This document shows positions 44,525 to 53,367 of a stretch of 64,000 bases of DNA, piece by piece (within the stretch, counting starts at the first letter, position 1; each line of letters starts with the position of its first letter). The DNA comes from Haematococcus lacustris (lineage: Eukaryota; Chlorophyta; Chlorophyceae; Chlamydomonadales; Haematococcaceae): positions 3,601,425 through 3,665,424 of the forward strand of contig JASKMD010000015.1 of the NCBI GenBank assembly GCA_030144725.1. Direction: 5' to 3'. The position numbers and the translations under genes were made by a program. The notes below the pieces were generated by a model, which was given only the letters and a program-made list of their open reading frames with translations, was not told the origin of the DNA and ran no database searches.

Positions 44525-47500
44525 CCCGCCTGCCTGCCCGCCTGCCCACTCGCCCTCACCCAGCCCCATATCCGGCCCCTGTCCCAGCTCTGACATCACA
44601 GCCTCAGCCCCACGCCTTGAACCCACCAAGCCTGCCTGAACCCTGTCATGCCATGCCTCCCACCCCGAGTGTTAGTACCACCCTGACCCTGGTGGCGTTC
44701 TGGCGTGGCTGCCAGCTGGTGCAGTCCACGCAGAGCACTGCCTGAGGCCCCCTCCGAGCTGCTGGTGCAAGGGTGTGGGGTTGATGGCTGCAGGTGTACA
44801 ACGTGGAGGAGGAGCGGCACGCAGCCGCCGCGGTGAAGGAGCTCAGAGCGTCCATGACGGTGAGGCCCTGGCACCTGGCTGGCGGCATGGCGCACGGTCG
44901 AAATCCTTGAGGGGCAGGCGGCTGCGCAGGGTTATGTTTCACAGTTCAAGCGCTGTACACCCCACACAATGCTAAGCGCTGCAGCCCCCACCCCCCAGCC
45001 CCATCCCCCTACACCAGCAGCCCCACTCCAGCAGCTGACACATTGCCGTAGCCTCACTGCGCCAGGCAGCAGCAGCAGCAGGCAGTGCACTGCACCAGGT
45101 GGTGGCAGCAGCAGCAGCAGCCCGCACCCCAGCAGCTGACACATTGCTGTGTCCGCGCTGCACTGCTCCGGTTGACATGTGGACAGGGGAGGAGCAGGGT
45201 GCAGCAGCCCCTACCCTCCCACCCCTGCCCGGCCCCCTGTGCTCCCCTGCCCCTGCCCCCGCCCCTGGCCCCTCCTTCCTCCAGGGCCACCCCGCCTTGC
45301 CCCTGTCCTTGCCTGTGATGCCATGCTGGGCGCTGCACCCGCTGCTCATGTGCCACTGGAATGCACACGGTCACCACTGCCTCCACCCCCTGCCCCCACG
45401 CCCCTGGCCCTGTGCCCCACCCCCCCCTGGTGGGATGACTCAGGCAGCCCAACCTGCAGGCAGCTGTCTGCACCTGGGCTAACAAACCTTGATCTGCAAC
45501 CGACACGACATACCCCAAGCCCCTTGCCTCTTCCCCCCAGCCTGCTGCCCGCCTCCCCCGCCCTAGCCTTCCCTCCCGTGGCCCGTCCTGGCCCGCCTCC
45601 CAAACCTGCTCATGGCCCCTCCCCCTCCCACACCCTCCCTGTCATCGACTCCAGCAGCATGTATGGTGCAGCACCACCGCCGGGCAAATGCCCATATGAT
45701 GAGTGTGATGCAGACGCGCCGCCAGGCTCATGCCATGTCACGAGTGTGATGAGTATGATGATGTTCCCTAATGTGATCCTTGGAGGTGTTGCCCGCTGTT
45801 GCCTGATTAGGACCGGCTGCTGAGCATAGACCTGGAGTGGCGGCCGGAGCGGGTGTCTGGCCAGGTCAGCAAGGTGGCTCTAATGCAGCTGTCCAGCGCC
45901 ACCGTGTGCTTGCTGCTGCGCGTGAACCTCATGAACTACTCGCTGCCAGCTGCGGTCAAGGAGCTGCTGGCCAGCCCGGACGTCACCATCATGGGCTTCG
46001 CATGGGAAAACTCAGACGAGCAAAAAATGCAGCGCAGCTTCAGCATCGGGCGCGCCAACTTTGGGAGTTTCTTGGACCTGCAGGTGCGACGCCTGGTGTC
46101 GGGATGTGTGACTTGGGCAGATAGATTTAGCGGTGTGACCAGGCGTTGTGATTGAGCAGTGTGATTGGGCAATTTGAGTGGTAGGGGGTGATGAGTGGGC
46201 TGGTGCTGCAGTAGGTCAGTGCTGCTGAGTGCTGGCTGTAGTCAGTACCAGGGTTCGACCCCCTGTACAGGGCCCGTACTTTTGACCCATTGTGGCCAGG
46301 GCCCCCGCAATTGGGCCGAAGGCTTAGTACGAGGGCCCGTGATCAAAGTTTCGGTTACAAGGGGAAGTTCACGGCGACCAAGTCCTTGCTTCAAGCTAGC
46401 ATGCCTCGTCCAAGCCGGCCGCAGGCTGGCAGATTGTTTGGGGGTATAATGAGTATAAAGCAGCCCCGTACTTTACCCTGATATCAGTTAAGGGCGCCCT
46501 TATATCAGATATCACCAACTGTCAAACCCTGGTCAGCACCCCTTGGCAGATGCTGCTGCTCCCGTGTCGTGCTGGTGAGGGGTGTGCAGCAGGAGGCTCC
46601 TGCTGGCAGGCCAGCCCTTAGGTGCCTTGCTGCCTCCTGGGTGTGTAGGGGGGCTGGTAGTGGGGCGGCCCTGCATCACCCTCATGTGCCACCTTCTTGA
46701 TATGCTCAAGGACCCTGACTCTGACCCTCTTGTCGTTTCACTCATTCATTCCATTCTCGTTCCATAAAGCAATCAGGCTGAACAATCATCACCAGCATGA
46801 TTGCCATCGTAGCTATCATCATAATTGTTATCATCATGATGATCATCACAAGTGTCATGGTCACCAAGCAACCCAGCAAAGTCAGGTCTATGGAGACCAG
46901 AGCACCTGCGCAGCTCTAGACGCCTTGCTGGCCACCCTGTTGCACGCTGGCGAGGTGCTCAGCACGACCCCTGCTGCGTGGTGCCGCTCCCCTGCAGGTG
47001 GTGGCCAGCAAGCTAGGCTACCAGCGCCCCGGGCTGTCAAAGCTCACCAAGCAGGTGCTGGGCCTCAACCTGGTGAAGAGTCGCTCAGTGTCCATGAGCA
47101 ACTGGGCGGCTCAGACGCTGAACCTGAACCAGATCAAGTACGCGGCCCTGGACGTGTTCGCAGCGGCTCAGGTGACCGCTGCCCCTGGCAGCTGCTGTGC
47201 TGGCAGGGGCGCTGGGAGGGGTTGGCTGAGGTGTAGGGGGTGGGTGTAGGGGGTTATGGTCGGAGGGGTCAGAGTGGGAGGGGGGAGCTGTAGGCAGGAG
47301 GTGGTGTAGGGGCGCAAGGTTTGGGGGCTGCCTGCCTGCCTGTCTGTCCTGGTGCCTCCCTGCTCTCAGCCCTGAGCGCATCCAGCTGGCACCGGCCACC
47401 AGCTAGTGCCTTGGTGTGCAACACAGGGTGGCTATGACCTGGGCCCTCAAGCCCCCACTGCCCCCTTCCCCTCCCGCTGGCCCCACACCGCCACTGCTCT

Positions 47501-47856
47501 CACACCGCCACCATCCCACACTCGCACTGACCCCTCACCCCCACTGCCCCCATGCCCTTGGGCCCCCACCGCCCCACCCTCTCAAAGGCCACACACACCC
47601 ACTGCCCCCTCACACCCCCGCTGCCCCCTCCCCCTCCCCCTGCCCCTCCCATTCCTTGCTTGCCTGCGCTGACCCCGTGTCCTCTGTCCAGGTGTTCCGA
47701 GGCCTGCGGTTGTGGCACGCCTGCCAGAGCTCCTGCCCCGAGTGCTCTCACCCCGTGGGCCAGCAGCTAGAGCCCGTGGCCCTGGTGTGTGGCAGCACGG
47801 GCAAGACCTTCCCCGCCCTCAACGCCTACCAGCTGCACTGCAGCACCACCGGGTGA
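44336..47856 (+). CDS. Werner-type DEDDy 3'-5' exonuclease
   Basis: The product is a DnaQ-like fold 3'-5' exonuclease of the WRN/WEX type, which degrades DNA or RNA from the 3' end using two metal ions. Supported exons: 44336-44449, 44794-44859, 45811-46083, 46998-47171, 47692-47856, all phase 0. Motif I is LLSIDLEWRP (DxE), with MQLSSATVCLLLR as the following strand. Motif II is MGFAWENSDEQKMQ (D). Motif III is QIKYAALDVFAAAQVF (YxxxD), just before the last junction. The last exon adds a Cys/His-rich tail, CPECSHPVG...AYQLHC, resembling a zinc finger. No helicase domain is present, as in plant WEX proteins. The 5' end is unresolved; a Ser/Pro-rich exon near 42714-43200 may belong to it. The exon at 45811 uses a TAG acceptor. 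Confidence 0.88.
44462..44545. repeat. CCTG tetranucleotide repeat in exonuclease intron
   Basis: A run of CCTG units, with a few CCCG variants, follows the first supported exon's donor at 44450. Confidence 0.9.
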
Positions 47857-48981
47857 GGCATGGCAGGGGGGACAGCAGGACAGGCTGGCCTCCAGGCTAG
47901 ATGGGGTGGTGGAGGGCTGGGGCTAGGACCCCACGGCTAAGGCTAGGGCCAGGGCCAGAGCTAGGGCTAGGACCTCAAGGCTAGGGCTAGCACAGGCTGG
48001 TGATGTGGCAACATGCATCCCAAGAAGTTGAGGAGCCTTGTCAGTAGGGCCAGGGTGTGAAGGGAAGACCCTGACCAGCTAGCTAGGCAGGGCAGTATGT
48101 TGCGCGGGCCAGTGCTCCATGGCTGGCTGTGGCTGTGCCTGGGGTGGTGATGGCTAGGGCTAGGGCCCAGGCCAGCTGTGAGGGGGCCAACAGTGCCTAG
48201 GGTGTGGGCAGCCCCTGTCCAGAGTGTGGCGTACGCCTGTCACCAGTGCAGTGGCCAACCCCACGCCTGCTTCTGGGTTGAGAAGGGAACTGCCCTGGCG
48301 CCAGGCAGCGACGTGATCACCCCCAGACTTGATCCCTAGACCCGGCACAACCGTCATCAGCTCTCTGCACCACAACATCCCCCCTGTCAACCCAGAAGCA
48401 GGCGTGGGGTTGGCCACTGCACTGGTGACAGGCCTGGCTCCAGGCCAGCCCGGTTCTGCTGGCAGCCCCCTGACCAGGCAGCATTGCATGCATCCCACTG
48501 CATGCAGGCAAGAGGCGAGCGCACACGTGTGCCCGGCATGCCACCGGTTGGTGAAGAAGAACAAGGGCGCTAAGTGATCGCCTAGTGTACTGCGGCCCAG
48601 CAGCAAGGTACTCTGGACGGCGCGCTCTGCAGTCATGGCGCGGAGCGCAGGCCGAGACCTGTTGTGCACGGACTGGCGCATGGCGGGACTAACTATTTTG
48701 CTATGCTCCGTTCGGTTGGTTGGTTTTGGGGAGCTCACGAAGCCCATGGTGCCCTGGAGGCAGGTGCGCCTCGACCCTTGGGCGAAGCGCATGCACTCAG
48801 CATGCACTGGTCTACTTCGCACTGTGGGGACAGCGGCCACTGTGGGGACAACATCATGTAATATATATGTAATGGACCTCACTTCCGCCCCACTCCGGTT
48901 GCCGGCACTCCGGTTAGATGGCAACCTGATGCACACCCCAACACGGTCACTCCGCTTTGATAATGTCGCTGAATCCCTGAG
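47857..48981. other. Intergenic region with a 47-bp perfect inverted repeat
   Basis: GGCTAGGGCTAGG-like words occur at 47935-47995. Arms 48235-48281 and 48387-48433 are exact reverse complements around a 105-bp loop. No gene is supported. The long minus-strand frame across the arms is judged incidental. Confidence 0.6.
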
Positions 48982-50141
48982 ATGCCCCCGAAGAGGACAC
49001 GCAAGCGCCCCGTCTCCCCCGCACAGAGTGCAGCCGGTAAGCCGGAAAGGTTGACGAAAGGCTCCCAGAAGCTTGGACTGACGATGCATGTGCTGTGCAC
49101 CACGCGATGTGCTGTGCTTTCCCGTGTCTGCAGGTGCCAGTGGCAGTGGGCAGCAAGATCAGGAGCAGGGGCAGGCTGTGAAGGAAGTAACTGGAGAGAG
49201 GCGCCATGTTATCAAGGCAACATTACCCTGTAGAGGCAGCACGGCCTGATCTCAGCCCAGCTCAAGTTGACGCTGTTGTGGCAGAGGTCAACAAGTGCAT
49301 GACCATGGGCAGCAAGCAGTGCGTCCTGGCAGCAGTCCTTCCTAGACCAGCCCACTCCAGGGTTCCCAGCAGCAGGTCCAGCCCCAGGCCCCCGTCCCCC
49401 ACCTGACCCAGCCTGCCCTCCCTATGCTGACCCCCGCCTTGCCACACGCAGCTCACCCCGCACTGCAGCCGCCCCAGCCCAGCTGCCTCCACCAGTACAG
49501 CTCAACATCTTTGACCCACAGCTGCTGGCACAGATCAAGGATGCCCTGGAGCGGCTCACCAATGCCAGTGTGCTGGAGCACCTGATGCGTGCCCGCCGGC
49601 CTTGTGAGCCGCACCTGCCACCTGACCAGCCTAGGCCCACAGACTGGGTACCCCCAGCAGGCCAGGTCAACCAGCGGCTGGTGCGCCCAGCCTGGAGCCA
49701 GCGGCATGCTGAGTATGTGCGGGGCCTGTCGTGGTGCCATCAGGTGCCGCCCAACCCTCCTCCCCCTGCCCCTGCCCAGGCCCCCCCCCTCCCCCCGCCC
49801 AGGCCCCCCCCGCCCAGCCCCCTGCCCTGGCTCCCCCAGCCCAGGCCCAGCCCCTCCCTGCAGCGCCTGGCCCAGCGCCACGACCCCGGGCCCCCCCAGG
49901 GGGCAGGTGGCTCGACCGGGACACCAACGGGCTCCTGATCTTGCAGCGCATGGGGGAGAGCATGCAGCGCCCCCTGGAGCTGTGCAGCTCGAAGGACCTG
50001 GAGGCTCTGCCCCCTGTGGGTGATGAGTATTAGCAGGGCTACAAGCGGGTCAATGACCGGCTGCCCAAGGACAGGCAGCGGCTGCGCCGGGCTGCAGAGT
50101 ACCGGCGGGTTATTGATGGACGGGCCCGCAACAATGCATAG
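48982..50141 (+). pseudogene. Internally deleted, frameshifted Fanzor-related copy
   Basis: The 5' part starts MPPKRTRKRPVSPAQSAAG. It is spliced at 49036/49134 (GTAAG...CAG, phase 1) into a Gln-rich segment ending VKEVTGERRHVIKATLP. The reading frame then shifts to DLSPAQVDAVVAEVNKC. The 3' part (from about 49500) matches the C-terminal third of the Fanzor at 51560-52030: PPAGQVNQRLVRPAWSQ, then after another frame change LDRDTNGLLILQRMGES with a premature TAG at 50031. No RuvC-I or RuvC-II motif is found between them. The final TAG at 50139 is followed 18 nt later by the GGCTGCTAGCC hairpin. It is probably a dead relative, and a nuclear-localisation-like basic N-terminus is visible. Confidence 0.65.
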
Positions 50142-50159
50142 GCCCTGGTAGTTTGCACA

Positions 50160-50170
50160 GGCTGCTAGCC
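50160..50170 (+). repeat. Fanzor 3'-end mini-hairpin, copy 1
   Basis: GGCTGCTAGCC followed by TTTCA. The same hairpin with CTA or TCA in the loop recurs at 7422, 52319 and 52756, in each case associated with Fanzor 3' material. Confidence 0.55.
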
Positions 50171-50350
50171 TTTCAAAGAAGAGCCAGGCTGCTTAGCCGC
50201 TGGTGGCACCTTGGCCGCTGCTGAAACGTCACACAACCGTGTACTTTTCACGGGAAACCCAAGTTGCTTGAAAGGCCACCGCCCGTCGGCAAGAGGCGTG
50301 GGGTTGGTCCCCGGACCCTGACCTGCCCACCCCCCTTCACCCTCACCCCC

Positions 50351-52060
50351 ATGGCCAGGGTGGGGGTGCACTTCATCAAGGTGGACAGCAGGGTGCTGCA
50401 TGGGGTGTGCAGGCAGCTGGGCCTGACCAAGGAAACCCGGGAAGCTTTCACCTCAGAGCCAGCACTGAGCCATCACTGGGCCAGGTGGTTCAACACCAAC
50501 AAGCTTCGCAACAAGGAGTTTCATTTCGAGAGGTTGGTCGACACAGATGGTGTCAGCGTGTGCGTGCACTACACGCGCCCCCTTCCCCCTCCTCCAGCCC
50601 CTCCACCTCCAGCTGCCAGCAGCAGCAGCACCAGCAGCCGCCCAAGTGCAGCAGCAGCAGCGGCTCATTCAGTGGGGCTCCCCCACATAGGCAGGGGCAT
50701 AGCTGAGATGCGTGAGTTTGTGTTTGACCCAGACACACAGATTGGGGTGGGCATCGACCCCGGCGTCACCCAGGCAGTCAGCGCAGCCTCTGGGGTGTGG
50801 GATCCAGCAACAGGCCAGCTCAAGGCAGACCAGCTGCGCCGGTGGAAGCTGACCAAGGGCGAGGTGAAGCATGCCAGCGGCCTACACAATGCCCGCCGTG
50901 ACACAGAGCGGTGGCTAGCACCGATCAAGCCCCACCTCCAGCACCTGGCAGCAGCAAGCTCAGCTGGCACCTCCCTGGAGGCCAACCTGAAGCACATCAC
51001 CGTCACCCTGGCCACCTGGGATGCGGTGTGGGAGGTGTACCTGGACCCCAAGTGGGCACGGCAGCGGCTGAGGCTGTACGGAGCCCAGGACCAGGCGCTG
51101 GAGCAGTTCTTCAACAAGGTGAGGGTGGGTGGGTGGGTAGGTGGGAGGGAGGGGGGGTATGGGACTGAGAGGTGGTGGGTTGGGCATGAAGTGAACGAGT
51201 AGTTGACTGTGCCATGCCCAACCTGGTGCCACCATGTCAGCCACCCTGTGTGTGCCTCATGTGCATGGCTGCAGTTGGAGGAGGAGATGGCGGAGTTGTC
51301 CATGAAGCGACATGGGCATGCCAAGCAGCTGGTGGTGTTCTTTGGCGCTGCTACCATTGGCACAGCAGGAGGGTGGGGTGCTGACGCAGTGCTGCGTGCC
51401 TGCCGCAAGGTGGTGTGCAGGCCCAGGGGCAAAGACCAGGATGGGGGCAGGGTGGTGCTTGTCGATGAGCACCGCACCAGCCGGGTCAGCTCAGCAGTGA
51501 ATGGCAAGCAGCCCTGTGAGGTGGAGCTGAACACACTCAGTGCCACAAGACCTGCAGGATGGAGGCCCCCAGCAGGGCAGGTGGAACCCCGCCTGGTGCG
51601 CCCAGCCTGGAGCCAGGAGCGTGGCCAGCCAGTGCGGGGCCTGGTGTGGTGCCCGGTAGTGGCCCCCCGCAGGCCCCCACAGGCCCCACGCAGCGGCCAG
51701 GCAGCCACACAGCCAGCAGCCTCAGAGCCAGGGCCCAGCACACCCCAGCTAGCCAAGCGCAGCAAGCGCACCAAGGCTGAGCCAGGGGCAGCTGAGCCCA
51801 CCAAGGGCAAGGGCAAGGGCAAGGCTGCCAAAGCCAAGCCAGCCCCACAGCCAGGCAGGTGGCTGGACAGGGACTGCAATTCAGCGCTGAACATGCAGCG
51901 CATTGGGGAGAGCAAGTGGCGGCCGCTGGAGCTGTGCTACTGGCCAGACCAGGGAGCTCTGCCAGCCAAGGGCAAGGAGTACCCTGGCCTGGGCTACAAG
52001 CGGTTGCGAGACAAGCCCCCCAAGGCCCAGGAGCAGCAGCAGCCTGCTGAGGCACAGTAA
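50351..52060 (+). CDS. Fanzor (eukaryotic TnpB-like RNA-guided nuclease), N-terminus unresolved
   Basis: Fanzors are eukaryotic homologues of transposon TnpB that use an omega-RNA to cut DNA with a RuvC domain. The frame is continuous from 50264. I mark the ATG at 50351, but the N-terminal wedge/recognition part looks short or missing, so an upstream exon is likely. The intron is 51119-51274 (GTGAGG...GCAG, phase 0). Catalytic motifs are RuvC-I VGIDPGV (Asp at 50756-50758), RuvC-II VLVDEHRTSR (Glu at 51467-51469) and RuvC-III LDRDCNSALNMQRIGES (Asp at 51872-51874). A pre-RuvC strand (KEFHFERLVDTDGVSVCVHY) precedes RuvC-I. The usual CxxC zinc finger between RuvC-II and III is replaced by NGKQPCEVEL and a Pro/Ala/Lys linker. 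There is about 516 aa from this Met. All three acidic residues are kept, so it may be active. Confidence 0.87.
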
Positions 52061-52540
52061 TGTGTGCCCCCTTGGTTGAGCTGTCATCAGCTTACAATTA
52101 GTGCATGTTTTGTCATGCCAACTCTACATCATAGCCCTCGGGTCAGGCAATATTGTAGGTGGTAGGCGGGCTCATGTGCCATGTGCACTGGGTTTACTCC
52201 ACACAGCCCAATAACACTGTTTGAGCCGGATCTAGTTAGTGGCTGCTAGTGGTTGCCAGTGGCTGCTAGTAGGTACTTCTGATCCGGCTCAAATGGAGGC
52301 CCTAGTGAGGGACAAGGGGGCTGCTAGCCTTTCAACTTTTGATGAGCTACTAGTTTTGATGAGGTGCCCAGTGGTGTCCAGTCGGCTGGAATGGAACGTG
52401 CCATCGATGTGGGTGCTGCAATCATCAAGGGTGCGACCGAGGATGCTTCAACTTCATTGGAGTAGCTGAGTGAGATTAACCACAGTGAAGCATGTTGGTC
52501 CTTGTTGAATTAGTTTTGTTTGACTGATCTACTGGTGCCC
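52061..52540 (+). promoter_or_regulatory. Fanzor 3' module, candidate omega-RNA and element right end
   Basis: Immediately after the stop codon comes a stem-loop with 13-bp arms (TTTGAGCCGGATC 52220-52232, complement 52281-52293), the GGCTGCTAGCC hairpin at 52319-52329 and the block 52344-52530 shared with 7455-7625. In TnpB and Fanzor systems the guide RNA comes from the element's 3' end, ending in the guide next to the right border. Assigning omega-RNA here is therefore an inference from position and conservation. The right border may be near 52530, where similarity to the 7.4-kb copy fades. Confidence 0.5.
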
Positions 52541-52654
52541 AATTCAAATCTAGTGCAAGTCCAGTTCACAATCAATCTTCGCACACACAACACCTCGCTC
52601 ACCTGCATGAGGGCCACCTGCATTGAGGCTGCCGTGCATGACATGGTGAGTCTG

Positions 52655-52880
52655 TGAGTATGCCGAGGCCACGCAGCGACTGCAACGGGCTGCAGAGTTC
52701 CGGCGGAGCAAGGATGGCTGGCTCGCATTCACTTATAGGGCCTAGCAGGTATTCAGGCTGTCAGCCTTTCATGCATTATGCTGTTGAATTATGATGGGGA
52801 ATCCAGTGGTCCTATGAGGGAAACGTGCCATCAGGGATGGGGTTTGTAGTCATCAAGGGTATAACTGGTTACCCACAGGT
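52655..52880 (+). pseudogene. Third Fanzor remnant: C-terminal tail plus 3' module
   Basis: 'cgggctgcagagttccggcg' and the surrounding 60 bp match the end of the copy at 50070-50140. They are followed by GGCTGTCAGCC (52756-52766), 'atccagtgg' and 'gtagtcatcaagggt'. Only the tail and 3' module remain. The order in the cluster is thus three successive 3' ends. Confidence 0.6.
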
Positions 52881-53036
52881 CAACACCTTGACATGTCTTG
52901 CATGCAGGTCAACACCTGGTTACCCACAGGTCAATACCTGGTCAATACAATCACAGGTCAAATCACAGGTCAAAAATCACAGGTCAATACCTGGTTACCC
53001 ACAGGTCAACACCTTGACATGTCTTGCATGCAGGTC
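52865..53036. repeat. 46-bp direct repeats with CAGGTCAA words
   Basis: Exact 46-bp copies at 52865-52910 and 52991-53036 (ctggttacccacaggtcaac...catgcaggtc) enclose shorter 'cacaggtcaa' repeats. They sit between the last Fanzor remnant and the monooxygenase gene. Confidence 0.8.
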
Positions 53037-53367
53037 TCGACATGAGTGTCTAGAATTGTTATGTCGTCTTTAAAATCGATGTAACGTAATGTTATGTAAG
53101 GTATGGTCAATACGGTGCGTAAGGTGTGGGTGGCATCATGTAGAAATATGTTGTATGCAAGTTGTCATGATATACTTCGTAGTGTAGCTATTACTCAGTG
53201 TTAGGCTGCCTCTCCGCTCTAATGGTTGGCCGTATTAGGAGCGTCAAGTGAACGCTTCCCCGAGTCGCAGTAACTCACGCACGCACCCAATGATCAGACC
53301 CTTACCCGCTCCGTCGTCAGAACGTAGTTTCGCTGCGGTCGTCCCAACACCTTCCGCTATGTAGACA

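Noticed and set aside
46245..46275. Possible tRNA T-arm (caggg-ttcgacc-ccctg)
   Set aside because: There is no acceptor, D or anticodon arm at the required spacing. It lies in an intron of the exonuclease gene.
46890..46970. CAALDALLATLLHAGEVL frame as an extra exonuclease exon
   Set aside because: It resembles motif III but would interrupt the contiguous FLDLQ-VVASKLGYQ junction, which is in phase without it.
48160..49089. 309-codon minus-strand ORF
   Set aside because: It spans both arms of the perfect inverted repeat and opposes the Fanzor-like first exon. No domain is recognisable.
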